From positions 918,400 through 964,202 of the forward strand of contig BFEA01000429.1 in NCBI GenBank assembly GCA_003427395.1: a stretch of DNA of 45,803 bases, read 5' to 3'. Under the pieces are notes generated by a model. That model ran no database searches, was not told where the DNA came from, and was given only the letters and a program-made list of their open reading frames with translations. Origin of the DNA: Chara braunii. Taxonomy: Eukaryota > Streptophyta > Charophyceae > Charales > Characeae. The position numbers were made by a program, and so were the translations under genes. This document shows positions 16,022 to 26,410 of this stretch, piece after piece (position 1 is the first letter of the stretch; the number at the start of each line of letters is the position of its first letter).

Positions 16022-16750
16022 ACTCCGCGTTGCAACATAGAACATTCGGGGTCTCGGTGATACGACCAACAGAGCTAAAAGAGCCCGACTTCGGTCGTGG
16101 GTTTACAAAGAGAACATCCACATTTTGGGATTACAGGAAACCAAGTTGGATTCCGACAAGCTCAACAGAGTCGTAGCCTTATGGGAAGGACCCCAAATTT
16201 GGTCGCCTTCAGTTGGTTCCAAAGGAGGGGTGGCGGTGCTTAGGACCTAGACATAACTGTGTTGGACACCTTTGCTGATGATGGAGGAAGGATTGCCTGG
16301 ATCAAATTCTCCATGGGAAATGAAGAATGGGCGGTGATATCTGTCTATGCCCCGGTTGACTACATCCAGAGGAAGGAATTCTTAACGAATCTACCTGGAT
16401 ATGTCCCTGATGTAGAAAATATGATTATTTTAGGAGATTGGAATACCGTTCTCATACCGGAACTAGACACTGTCACGTACAGGCCCGTCACCCGTGAGGG
16501 CCGACTCAGATCTGTTAAGAAATTTCATAGATTCACCGTCGCTATGGGATGTATACAGAACTTTAAACCCAGAGTCCAATGGCTTTACATGGTATGGGCC
16601 TCGCCCGTCCAAAAATAAGGAAGCCCCTAGATGCCGTCTTGATGCCATTTTCACACGAGGGGCTCCATGGGACAGGTGTTGTTGGTCCGACACTAGCAAG
16701 GCGCATCTCTCTGGGACTCTGACCATTACCCTGTCCTCATGGACATAATT
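15987..16750 (+). pseudogene. LINE ORF2, apurinic-type endonuclease domain
   Basis: An ATG at 15987 gives MAGGDLTVLPPKLRVAT, then a TAG (16038-16040) and NIRGLG. Next come HILGLQETKLD (catalytic Glu motif), VISVYAP, ILGDWNTVL (catalytic Asp/Asn) and CRLDAIF, the usual series of the exonuclease-endonuclease-phosphatase fold used for target-primed reverse transcription. At least two frameshifts (near 16250 and 16600) and the TAG break it. The expected SDHYP end is only visible out of frame near 16715. Confidence 0.82.
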
Positions 16751-16991
16751 TCCCAGGACACGGTCGAGAAGGAAAGACCTCCCTTCAGACTCAATACCAA
16801 TTTGCTTAAGGATGCAGGAATTAAATAGTGGATCGAGAACCAAATGTGAAGCTGGGATAGAGCGAAGGATCTTTTCCAGAATCCCCTGGACTGGGCAGAT
16901 GTTGGAATCAATGTAGTTAGAGCAGCCTTGATCAACTTTTCGAGAATGAAAGCTGCTAATCGTAATTGGAAGGAACTGCAAATAAAAAAAA

Positions 16992-18934
16992 TTGATAGAG
17001 GAAGCAGAAGCCAACATGGGGGGCAACCCCTTTGCGGAGTACTATTGGTCAGAAAGGAGAAGAAAGGCCATCTTGGACTTAGAAAAACTAGAAATGACAA
17101 AACAAACAGAATGGTTAGAATGGTTAAACCTCAGGGGCTTAATAGGTTATGATCGAATGACAAAACTTTCTTTTCGCTCGCTGTTACTCAGGCATTCAAA
17201 ATCGGTCATCAGGGAGCTCTCTCACCCTAAGGCTTTTGATATCAACCCGGATACTTCATCAGATATTCGGAAAATGTGCTCCCATGCTTATGAATACTTC
17301 AACGATATAGTTACTACTCGTAGACCCTTTGACTCACTAGAGATGGACTTGTCTATACATAGCACATTCTGGAACAAATCAAGGGCCAGACTCTCTTCCA
17401 GTATGATACAGACCTTGGAAGAGCCTTTTTCAGTGGGAGAATTAGCCAAGGCAGCCAGATCAATGGCAAAGGGAAAATGCCCTGGTCTTGACGGGCTCCC
17501 GGTGGAATTCAAGTTGTTTGTGGAATGTTGGGAGGCCCTCGGCCCATTTATCTGCGAGACCTACAATGCAATAAGAACTGGATGACGGTTACCCAAAAGC
17601 TTCCTAAGAGGATGTATTTCGTTAATTTATAAAAAAGGGATCAAATCAGAAGTGCGTAACTATAGACCTATCTCGGTGTTAAATGTGGTATATAAGATTT
17701 TGGCCAAGGCACATGCCTTAAGACTTGCAGAACTGTTGCCGGACTTGGTGGGCCCGGAGCAAGGAGCCTTTGTAAAAGGACGCACCATTTTTGATGTTAT
17801 CATGGCCGCACTCCAAGTGCTGGAAATCATCGCTGCGGAAAAAAGAAATATCGCAGTCCTACTCCTGGACATGGAGAAGGCCCCTACGATAAGGTCGGGT
17901 GGTCCTTCATGTTTACGACCCTTAAAGTAATGGGCTTCGGCCCAATGTTCTTGAAAAATGTGAAAGCAATGTACGAAGGAGCCTCCTCAGTTATCACAGT
18001 CAACGAAAGGCTATCAAAGGAATTTTGCCTCACGAGATCGTTGAGACAAGGGTGCCCTCTGGCCCCTCTACTATTTGTCATTCAGTTAGAAATTCTTCTA
18101 GATAACATTAGACATAATCCGGATATTAGAGGGCTCCAGATTTCTCCCACAATCCACTGGAAGGGTGGTGCCATAGCGGACCACCTAGCAGTGGCTTGCG
18201 AGAACTCCACTATCCCTCTAAACCAACTGAGAGAAGTACTAGATGAATGTTGTCAACTCTCCGAGGTTTCAATTAATTGGGACAAATCGATTTATTTAAT
18301 CCCCCGGGCCCCCTATGTTATATGTATTGACTGGGGTCTAAAGGAGATCCCAACAGAAGAGTCTGTAAGACTATTGGGAGATCAGGTGTCTCTGTCAAAC
18401 AGCGCCACAACGCAAGACAGGGTGCTCCAAGAGAAAGTGTGCTCAAGAATACACGGGTGGGTCCAAAACTATAAGCTTTCAGTGCTGGGTAGGGCGCTGG
18501 TGCTGTCTTCTGCAGCCCTCCCCGTACTGTGGTTTCCACTTTCAGTTCATGCGCTGGGAGACAAGGCGTATTCTGCTATCAAACAGGCGGCAGCAAGGTA
18601 CCTCTGGAAGCCCTCAGCATCAGAGAATCAAGGATATATCAACAAGGTTGCGTGGGAGGTGATCTGTCAGTCAAGATTTGAGGGAGGGATGGGGGTCGTT
18701 GACCCCAGAGACCAGAACTGTGCTCTACTTTGTAAATGGGTGATAAAGGCCTGCTTCGACACGGAACAAAAGCAGTGGAAAAACTTGGCAGAGTATATAC
18801 TGAGAAGAGAATTGGCTCTGTCGGACCAGGTGAATGTCTGGCAGTGCCTGGTGGCCACTAAAATGACAATCGGAAAAAGCTAAATCAAGGGTGTGGTCGG
18901 GAATAGTAGCTGCATGGAAGAAGCTTACACCACC
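16992..18934 (+). pseudogene. LINE ORF2, reverse transcriptase domain
   Basis: Segments in successive frames carry GKCPGLDGLPVEF (RT1, ~17470), NYRPISVLNVVYKILAK (RT2, ~17655), a palm-A-like LLLDMEKA (~17865), RQGCPLAPLLFVI (RT motif B, ~18043) and GGAIADHLAVACEN (motif C, ~18165). In motif C the second catalytic Asp is His, so even the open part encodes a dead polymerase. Frames change near 17585-17650 and 17900. The frame ends at 18883, but another frame stays similar to LINE up to the MITE at 18935. Confidence 0.85.
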
Positions 18935-19075
18935 AGTACTTAAGCGACGCCTTAGCGTTAACGCTACGCGATTTCCGCGGCCGGCGGGCCGTCGATAAAT
19001 CGAATCGACAGCCCACGCTGCTTCGAGATTTGGGCGGCCGGCGCGGCGCGCAGTGCCCAAGTACTGGTGGTTTAA
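18935..19075 (+). mobile_element. 141-bp TTAA-type MITE (copy 2) inside LINE ORF2
   Basis: Ends ACCACCAGTACTTAAGC / GTACTGGTGGTTTAAG; TTAC (mutated TTAA) at the left, TTAA at the right. GC-rich interior with the TAGCGTTAACGCTA palindrome. The sequence on either side reads as LINE ORF2, so it was inserted after the LINE. Confidence 0.85.
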
Positions 19076-20565
19076 GCCTACGCAGCTACGAGAACCTGAC
19101 ACAAAGGAGGAAATATTGAACCAATGCTTGTTTGATAATAGACTGATTAATCCCTCGGCGGACTCTGACACAGCCTTCTCAACCAGGCCTGGCTGCTTTT
19201 GGCAGAGCCTGGACTGTTAAAGGCATCTACCTGGTTAAGCATCTGTGGGACACACAGACTCAAGAGTGGATCTCCGCTGATAAGCTACGTTTACAACTTT
19301 CTAGGCTTCACAAGCTAGAGTCTAACCTGAGCTGTTTGACAAATGCCTTCCCCACTCAGTGGAAAACCATGTTGAAAGATGACACGGAACATGGAGAGAA
19401 GACATGGCGAACGCACCCAGCGGACACAGATAGAGTCATCAAAGTCTTGGGCCCAGATTTAATTCATGGTACTAAGGTGGAACAATGGCTCAAAGGGAAG
19501 AAACTGCAGAGGGGACAGGCTCTAATCAAGGAAGGGAAACTTTCAATAGAATCTACTAGAGGGTTACTAGAAGTCAGGGTGATGGATAAAACGGACCACA
19601 GTAATAAGACATGTATCCTCTTAAACCACCAGTACTTGGGCGATGCCTTAGCGTTAACACTACGAGAATTTCGCTACCGGCGGGCCGTCGATAAATTGTA
19701 TCGACAGCCCGCGCCGCTTCAAAAGAGGTGCGGCCGGCGCGGCGCGCAGTGCCCAAGTATTGGTGGTTTAAACGGATTAGCCTTGGACTATGTGGTAGAC
19801 CCTCTCCTTTATGGATGGAAGGTTAACAGCAATAGACACCATGCCCTGATACAGTATACCCCCAAAATAGGTTCCGCATTTCTGAAACAGAAAAAGATAA
19901 GACCTCTGGATGTAGCTGAAAGGAGATATTATAAGAGAACTGTTGGAGAGTCGAAACCGCTGCCAGACTTCCAAAGATTGTGGAAAATGCTGAAAAGCAT
20001 TCCGTCTCAAAAACAAGCATCCGAGTCTTTGATGTGGAGCCAATCATTGGGGATTACAACCTCAGCATTATGGTTGGAAGCCAGAGGAATGGACATTGAC
20101 ACGTCATGTAAAAGATGTAAGTGGAACTGGGAGTCCACTGAACATATTTGGTTGTCATGCCCTCAGTCGGAGGAACTGTGGAAATGGTGGAGACTTCAGT
20201 GGGAAGACGGGGTAGGCCAAAACTGGCCCTGGACTGACGATTGGATACTATCAACATACAGAGAGAAGGAAGGCTTTCTTAATGACAGATGGGAGTATGT
20301 GGCACTAGTTTGCAGAGGCGTAGTCATAGAAGTGATCTGGAAGGGAAGGAATGAGGCAGTCTTTCGAGACCAGCAAATCCCCTTCCACCAGATGAGAGCG
20401 ATGGTGAAACAGGCACTCAGACTCAACATATTAGCGGATTGGCGCAGAGCCATTGGAAGAAACGGTAAAGGCGTGCACTGGTTCAGGAAAACGTGGACAA
20501 TGGAGTTCTTCCTGGCAACAGTCAAGGAGAATGGAAGTATGGAAGCGGCCAGGTGGTTGTGCTAG
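19076..20565 (+). pseudogene. LINE ORF2, C-terminal region with zf-RVT
   Basis: The open stretch 19336-20565 (409 residues) includes SLGITTSALWLEARGMDIDT then CKRCKWNWESTEHIWLSCPQ, a Cys-x2-Cys ... His-x4-Cys zf-RVT signature of plant L1-type elements. The terminal part contains VALVCRGVVIEVIWKGRNE. Of its residues, 49 come from the TTAA MITE at 19621-19771, which is in frame. No RNase H domain recognised. Confidence 0.82.
19621..19771 (+). mobile_element. 151-bp TTAA-flanked MITE (copy 3), in frame within LINE ORF2
   Basis: TTAA at 19621-19624 and 19768-19771, ends ACCACCAGTACTTGGGC / complement. Counting one TTAA as the target copy, the net insertion is 147 bp (49 codons) without a stop, so the surrounding ORF stays open. 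TTAA targets are typical of piggyBac-type transposases; none is encoded here. Confidence 0.9.
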
Positions 20566-21055
20566 GGATGCTTCCACACACAGACTTCAGTTACCAGAGG
20601 GCGATCCATCAGAGAAGAGCCTCTACATCCTCATAGGGCAGGTAGCCCGCCACTATCCACTAGAAGAAGACAGGTCGTGTTAGACCTTACAGAGATTCGA
20701 TACAAGACCTACAAGAGAGAGGACAGCGGTACTTGGTGTCAGAGTAACTACCGGGTAAAGCTCACTGCACTTAACTACTGTTTAATCACAGAAGCCCCAG
20801 CCTCTGATCACATGAGACAGTTTGATAATAATTGGAGCTAGTCAGCTCTCTTCCTTTTATGAATTATTTTTTTCTTTTGGAAGTGAAGGGACACTGGACC
20901 CGGTTTCCAGGAGCCTACAGCTGGGTATTGGCCCGAGCATGTTAATGTACCGGGTTGCAATGTGGGGTGTATTCCCGGGCCCCTGTCCTTGGCTTTGTAA
21001 TGAATCATTCGTTCTTCCAAAAACAAAAACAAAAACAAAAAAAGATTTTTTTTCT

Positions 21056-21135
21056 GACACCGATTTTGGAGAGTTGGTGTGGCGATGCATTTGCTCTCCA
21101 AATCGGTGTTTTTGGGATAGGTGTGGCGAGGCCCT
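21056..21135. mobile_element. fragment of a GGGCC-type element with hairpin
   Basis: ACACCGATTTTGGAGAG (21058) is mirrored by CTCTCCAAATCGGTGT, and the right edge reads GGTGTGGCGAGGCCC, the family end. The left end is absent. It lies directly after the LINE tail. Confidence 0.6.
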
Positions 21136-21205
21136 AAGAGCATACCCCCTAATACCCCCTATTCACCCCAAGCAAAGATGGGCTCTTACATGTTCATTCG
21201 GTTAG

Positions 21206-21210
<5 letters not shown>

Positions 21211-21242
<32 letters not shown>
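21211..21242. repeat. poly-T tract
   Basis: About 32 consecutive T. Could be the A-tail of a minus-strand retrocopy; no body identified. Confidence 0.9.
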
Positions 21243-21245
<3 letters not shown>

Positions 21246-21460
21246 GAAAAAACGGCCTCCCTGGATCGGCTCACTACGAAATTGAGAACTAATGCTCAAC
21301 ATATCTGCTCGCAGAAGCGGTCACTATACATTCACCAATTTCCTTTTTTTTTTGGTGGTGCTCACAGGACCCATCCCATTCCTACCTCAACGTTCTTCTT
21401 CCTTAGCGTAAACCCTGCTTCTCCATCTAGGGGGGCACTGTTGACCCTTACCTCGGGTAT

Positions 21461-21614
21461 ACCGGAGAGCAATTGCAGGCACCAGCGCTAGGCCAGGACA
21501 ACCCCTCCCAGCCCTAGTTGAAGCACTATCGGACGATACCGGAGAGCAGTTGCAGGCACCAGCACTAGGCCAGGACAACCCCTCCCAGCCCTAGTTGAAG
21601 CAGTATCGGACGAG
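21461..21614. repeat. 77-bp tandem duplication
   Basis: Units 21461-21537 and 21538-21614 (ACCGGAGAGCAATTGCAGGC...) differ at a few positions. Confidence 0.92.
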
Positions 21615-21869
21615 CCTTGTCCTACTGGCACTTCGGTTGCCAAGCATGATCATCCTATGCACTTTCCTTATGAGCACCCGCCCAGGTTGGTCAGACGGGG
21701 AACATTCCACGGATCTACCCCAGGCAGTGTCTACTAGTCCTACCCTGACCAAGTTCTTACCTAAGGCAGCCTCCCGACCCAACCCGGGCGACATGTTCCT
21801 AGCACAGCCTACTGTTGCCTTGTATTAGGGGTTGTGTTGTCATCATGGATAGCTAGTTATCCAGTTCAT

Positions 21870-22320
21870 ATTGAGGGGGTAAGGTTATCGGTCCGTAACC
21901 GTCGCACCAGTTCGCCACAGGGACGATTCCTGCCAGGGAAAACCTCTGGCCCATCCCCGCTTGCACCCCAGTTGCCTATCAGTTGTGGATTGTGTTAGCG
22001 TGGGGCCATTCTCCACCCCTGCTAGTGTCATATCGAGGCGACAGGTTTATCGGTTCGTAACTGTCGCACCAGTTCGCCACGGGGGCGATTCCTGCCCGGG
22101 AAAACTTCCAGCCCATCCCCCCCTGCACCCCCCCAGTTGGGCATCGGCTATGAGTTGTGTTATGTGTTTCTCATATCAAGGGGGCAGGGTTATCAGTCCG
22201 TAACCGTCACACCAGTTCGCCACAGGGCCTTTTCCTGCCAGAGAAAACCTCCAGGCCGTCCCCCCCGCACCCCCTCAGTCGGTTAGCTGCTATGAGTTAT
22301 GTGTGTTGTGTTTGGAGTTG
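21870..22320. repeat. ~145-160-bp tandem repeat, three units
   Basis: The anchor word CACCAGTTCGCCAC recurs at about 21905, 22067 and 22210 (spacing 162 then 143), each followed by CCTGCC(A/C)GGGAAAAC and a C-rich block. On the minus strand every unit has TGGCGAACTGG followed by a short stem-loop (GGTTA / TAACC in units 1 and 3), faintly like the 5' half of a tRNA. Confidence 0.85.
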
Positions 22321-22378
22321 AACCCGGGACCTCCAAGTTACAATATCATAGCTCTACCCACTGAGCTATTGAGGTCAT
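22315..22378 (-). ncRNA. tRNA-like sequence 1 (pol III box A and B)
   Basis: On the minus strand: TAGCTCAGTGGGTAGAGC (perfect D arm, box A), then GGTCCCGGGTTCAACTCC (box B). The anticodon and acceptor arms do not pair, so it is a tRNA-derived repeat or pseudo-tRNA rather than a working gene. Confidence 0.6.
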
Positions 22379-22470
22379 TAGTCTGTAAATGCGCTATGCC
22401 GGGATCGGGGCAAGTACATGGGGTGCAACCTACACTGACCAATTGTGCTCGGGGGAAATTGCGGGCCGAC

Positions 22471-22545
22471 AAAGTTGAACCCGCAACGGACCCGCAACCT
22501 CCCCGTTGCAACACGGGAGCTTTGTCCACTGAGCTACCACACACT
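22471..22545 (-). ncRNA. tRNA-like sequence 2
   Basis: Minus strand: GGTAGCTCAGTGGACAAAGC, a CCCGT / ACGGG anticodon-like stem around GTTGCA, then GTTGCGGGT duplicated before TTCAAC. Best preserved anticodon arm of the three, but the T arm is disrupted by the short duplication. Confidence 0.6.
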
Positions 22546-22605
22546 TGCTTACCAACTGGCCGTCTCGAAGGTAAGACGCCAAGCATGCCACAGGCACTAT
22601 CGTGG

Positions 22606-22676
22606 GGGCAATGGGAGTTGAACCCACGGCTCATAAGTGTCGCTTGAATGCCTTACCATTTGAGCTACACCTATGT
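22606..22676 (-). ncRNA. tRNA-like sequence 3
   Basis: Minus strand: GTGTAGCTCAAATGGTAAGG (box A-like), then GTGGGTTCAACTCCCAT, a good 5-bp T arm with box B. Its 5' side abuts the LTR-like repeat that begins at 22674. Confidence 0.6.
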
Positions 22677-24118
22677 TACATGCTCGGTTGAGCAAATGAA
22701 CGAAGAGCCAAGGATCCGCAAAGTGATGAAAAGGGCAGAAATGGACAATGCAGTGTGAACGAATCTCAATTAGCAATGTTCATCCTGATACATGCAAAAT
22801 GGTAGTTTGAAACACAGCAAGAGACTTCGATCTAAGTCCTAACCAGACTAGGACTGGCGTGACACTTCATGGTACAGCATACATGTAAGAAGGGAAGGGA
22901 CACTAGACTGTTGGACTCCGTGAGAGTACCGAACAGAACAAAGACCGACCTTCCTTACACCGGATCAGATAGCGCAGCGGAATGCTAGAATACCAATGCT
23001 CAACCAATCAATGTCGAAGTTCAGACTCAACGTGCAACATCATCATTGTGAGGTGAGACAGGTCTGGCACCATACACAGAAGTGCGCCAGGTCCCAACCA
23101 TACACAGACGAAGAGGGGGGGAAGGCACAAACGAAGAAGAGATGGGAATGTAGTCAACACCAAGTCTTGGTACAAGTCCCAAATAAGTCCTCGTCGAATG
23201 TCTGAACCCAATGTTGAGTCTGAATCCAATGTCGAGTCTGAATCCAATATCGAGTCTGAATCCAATGTAGCCCAGTCTCATAGTCACAGTCTCCCTCTCG
23301 TAGTTTGCAGATACCGAGAAGGTAGGTAGCGAGAGGGTAGAGATGAGGTAGGGGACTTAGAAGAGGAAGAAGAAGAACTCTCTCTCTCACTCTCTCTCAG
23401 TCCGATACTGACCTGTGGAGTTGGCGCCTTGTTGCAGGTACCCCGAAGATGGAGCTGGAGCGGGAGCGATGGCGCCACAGGTAAGTCCTCCTGGCCTCCG
23501 CCAGGTACCTCTCCTACCTCCTCTAGTACTACCTACAGTAGTATGGCCCCCAGCGCTGAAGACTACTGCTAGAGCGCCCAGCGCTGAAGACTACTGCTAA
23601 CGCTGCCTCCTGCAGGGCTCCTCCAAGTGCTACCACTTAATCCTGAAGACTACAAGTGACAATTGACACTACCTGCCCGCGAAGTGCATGGGAACTCCCT
23701 ATGTACTACTCGGCCTGCCTCCTGACTGCCTGCAGCTGCAGGCGAGGCAGTCCAGGAGGCTGCTCTTGCCAATGCCGAAGTGTGCCAGGGGCTGCCTCTG
23801 CAGCTGCTGCTGAGGCTGGCGTGGGAACAGGCCAAAAATAGCCTGTTCCCGAAACCCTGGTTTGGTGGCTGAGTTTCGGGGCGGGCCAGTCTGATGAAGG
23901 ACTGAAAATGGCCCTAAGTTTCAGGCTAAAAGGGCTCCTGCCGTTTTTAGCCTGAAACGACACAGGGCCTGTAGGCCCTGGAATTCAGGCTTTCGGGCTG
24001 AACCGACATGGGGCCTGTAAGCCCTGGATTTCAGGCTTTCAGCCTGAAATTCAGGCTTTCGGCCTGAAGGACGCAGGGCCTGGAAAATGGCCTGCGTGTG
24101 CAGGCGCAGCATGCAACA
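22674..24118 (+). mobile_element. 1.4 kb LTR-like repeat, copy 1 (probable solo LTR)
   Basis: Begins TGTTACATGC and ends GCATGCAACA, the short TG...CA inverted ends of a long terminal repeat; the other copy ends GCATGTAACA, an exact complement of the start. Extended similarity to 26411-27604 includes the CTCTCTCTCT, GAAGTGCATGGGAA and CAGGCTTTC blocks. No primer-binding site or gag/pol follows, so I read it as solo. The 3' third is full of mirrored CAGGCTTTCAGCCTG words. Strand is arbitrary. Confidence 0.7.
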
Positions 24119-24800
24119 CCTTGTTGGTGCGGTTAGAGTTTTTCGATCTGGACCTGGGATGGTAGTGAAAGTGTAGGCCACTGTGGAAAGGCCCAGTTCA
24201 CGGCTCGCAAGCTTTGGAAGGTAGCTTCACCCAACTTAGGATCATATGAACTGGTGGTTTAAACCACCAGTACCTCCAAAAGTCACGGCCACATACGAGC
24301 CGCGACGCACTGGGCCATTGAAATGGAAACAGCAATGCGCTGGGCCAAACGGGCCTGGTGTCCAAGTTCATATTCATCATTCGATGAAACATGGTGGGGG
24401 CATTGAAGATACCCAGCAGACATCGAATCCGTCACCAAGCCCCTTCAGACAACACAGAAGCAGTTTTGGGATGGTTTTGAACCCTTACTGAAAAGTGATG
24501 AAATTCATGATGAATCAGATGAATAGCAAGCTTAGCAGGGCTGGGCCAGCAACCGGGCAGTCGAGCTGGCCCGGTCCAACCGGGGCCAGACCGGCAAACC
24601 GGATGGCCCAAAAAAATGCCCTTTTTTAATGATTTTTTGCGGAATCTGACTACGCTTGCCAAGATCTGTCGGCTTCCGCAAAACTTTGAAGGTTGAATCT
24701 TTTTTTTTTTTAGGGGTGTGCCGGGAGGGGGGGGTGAAGGAGGGGGGTTCGAGGTCGAGAGTGGTAAGGGGGGTGTTGCTTTCAGGGTTTGCAGGCCTGC
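24119..24800. other. gene-free stretch with central 22-bp palindrome
   Basis: Includes ACTGGTGGTTTAAACCACCAGT (24250-24271), identical in wording to the ends of the TTAA MITE placed tail to head. Flanking words GGCCCAGTTCACGGCTCG and CGAGCCGCGACGCACTGGGC are roughly complementary, making a larger imperfect hairpin of about 24190-24325. No gene. Confidence 0.55.
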
Positions 24801-25200
24801 AGAAGAGGAGGAGGTGGAAGAAGAAGAAGAAGAAGAAGAAGAAGAAGAAGAAGAAGAAGAAGAAGCCGAGGACAAAGGAGTAAACCAAAATAAAAGATTG
24901 ATGGCTATGGCTAACTGACGACGAGAGTGACCACGAAGAAGAAGAAGAAGAAAAGGACGACGACGACGACGACAACGATGACAAAGAAGAAGAAGAAGAA
25001 GAAGAAGAAGAAGAAGACGAACGACAAGAAGAAGAAGAAGAAGAAGATGGCGACGAGGATGGGGTAAAAAAAACGTCAAAAATATAAAATAAAATTGATG
25101 GTTGTGGCTAACGGAGGAGGAGGAGGAGGAGGAGGAGCAAGAGGAAGAAGAACATGACGAAGAAAAGGAAGATGGAGTAAACGAAGAAAAAAAAAATTGA
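24801..25200. repeat. (GAA)n / (GGA)n / (GAC)n microsatellites
   Basis: GAA-rich at 24817-24866, 24935-24955 and 24980-25047; GGA at 25108-25136. Open frames here are homopolymeric (Glu, Ser, Leu, Phe) and not genes. Confidence 0.9.
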
Positions 25201-25609
25201 CGCCTACTGTCCTATGGCTAACAAACGATGAGGAGAAGGAGGAAAAAGAAGAAGAAGAAGAAGAAGAAGCAAACCTTGTCCACACGGGGCGCAATGGAGT
25301 GGCTTGTCGGTGGGGGGCGCGATGGCGCAGCTGGCTGGTGGAGGTGACGATGGCACGGTTGCACCGAGCGATGGCGCGACTGGCTGGCGGAGGCGATGAT
25401 GGCGCGGCTGGCTGGCGGAGGCGACGATGGTGCAGCTGCACCGAGCAATGCGTTTTCCCCCGCTGCACGATTCCTTTTCCCGCCCGAAAGGGTTCAAAAC
25501 AACAGCCTATCTTTGCTGCCGATCTGCAACGATCGGCGATCAAGATTGGCCGTTTTTTCGACTTGAGAATTACGGGCCTACAAGACCCAATTTCGAAATT
25601 GAGGGGCAG
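25201..25609. repeat. degenerate GGCTGGCGGAGGCGACGATGG repeats and unique DNA
   Basis: Three to four ~30-bp units of GGCTGGC(G/T)GAGG(C/T)GA(C/T)GATGGC lie at 25320-25440. The rest is featureless up to the edge of the pLTR. Confidence 0.55.
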
Positions 25610-26322
25610 GTGAGTAAGCAGAGCTTGCAACACTAGTGTGATGGCAAAACAGACACAGGAGAAGAGGAAGAAGAGAGACAGAAGAAGACGACACGACAGT
25701 CTGTATCCCGAACGCAACTTCATATATCAAAATAAACTTGAACTACAGATATGGCGAAAGCCCTACCGGTTTCACCTGGCCGCCAAGAACCAGGATCATC
25801 AGGGGCATGATAAAGTCGGTGCGACGGACAACGGACGTCAAGGCATTTATACTACGACGCCACCTCATTTTCACCTCATAGACCTGACAGTCCTTCAACG
25901 AAGCTGCGCGAAACCACAGCCCAAGCACACATACTAACACCACATTCCCTAAGCCCAGGGATACACCGATTGAAACCAACAAGAAAATGAACTCAATACC
26001 CTGTAACAACCAATCGTCATACCTATGCAGCTACTATACCCAAAACCAGCCAAGTACACCGAATCAACCCAAGTATCTCGTACAATCTACATACACTAAA
26101 TCAAAACAAAGCTCGATACAATCCTTAGTCAATGGTCCATTACGTCCCTGCCCAAAAACTTGAAAATAGATCAGAGTTCGATTCCAAACAGACCCCGGCC
26201 GCAGACTGCCCAGAAAATCAAATAGTGCATACCCTCCAATAGCACCTCAACCAGAGACCAGAGATCGAAGTCAACAAGTACCTATATAAAAGGAAGGTAA
26301 GGAAAACATCGGACCCCATAGG

Positions 26323-26355
<33 letters not shown>
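25610..26355 (-). repeat. left pLTR of the Penelope-like element (5' part), with A-tract
   Basis: About 713 bp (25610-26322) repeated at 32089-32802 with roughly 95% identity by eye and the same orientation, followed by an A tract that runs into the N gap. The two copies flank the coding body like terminal repeats, the pLTR arrangement of Penelope-like elements. Contains a hammerhead ribozyme-like motif (25760-25806, minus). Confidence 0.85.
25760..25806 (-). ncRNA. hammerhead ribozyme-like motif (minimal type I), left pLTR
   Basis: On the minus strand, 5' to 3': GCCC, core CUGAUGA (25802-25796), stem II CCUGG / CCAGG with a 10-nt loop, core GAAA (25773-25770), stem III ACC/GGU without loop, UA, then GGGC pairing with the initial GCCC as stem I. 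Predicted cleavage is after the A at 25764. All invariant core bases are present. The base pair closing stem II is U-U rather than the usual G-C, which may weaken it. Such tiny-stem-III hammerheads are known in Penelope-like elements. Confidence 0.78.
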
Positions 26356-26410
26356 NNNNNNNNNNNNNNNNNNNNNNNNNNNNNNNNNNNNNNNNNNNNN
26401 NNNNNNNNNN
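26356..26410. other. assembly gap (55 N)
   Basis: Run of N directly after a poly-A tract. Confidence 0.99.

Larger units (their letters stand above)
15641..21048 (+). mobile_element. L1-like LINE, near full length but decayed, with two nested MITEs
   Basis: Order: tail of ORF1 (15677-16021), ORF2 with APE-type endonuclease, reverse transcriptase and C-terminal zf-RVT (15987-20565), then a 3' region with GGACACTGGACCCGGTTTCC (20891) and an A-rich (AAAAC)n end (21018-21048). Several frameshifts and stops make it non-autonomous. The 5' boundary is uncertain; ORF1 is probably truncated. Confidence 0.85.

Noticed and set aside
23889-23913. CTGATGA...GAAA in the LTR-like repeats as a hammerhead ribozyme
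   Set aside because: Only six bases lie between CTGATGA and GAAA, too few for stem II. The bases around CTGATGA instead pair with each other as a simple hairpin in both copies.
24432-25723. Leu- and Ser-rich minus-strand frames as membrane proteins
   Set aside because: They translate GAA/GGA microsatellites and have no plausible gene structure.
25638-25937. Similar ~99-residue frames in both pLTR copies (25638 and 32117) as a conserved small protein
   Set aside because: They lie on the strand opposite to the element. The similarity is explained by the repeat itself, and substitutions do not favour synonymous sites by eye.
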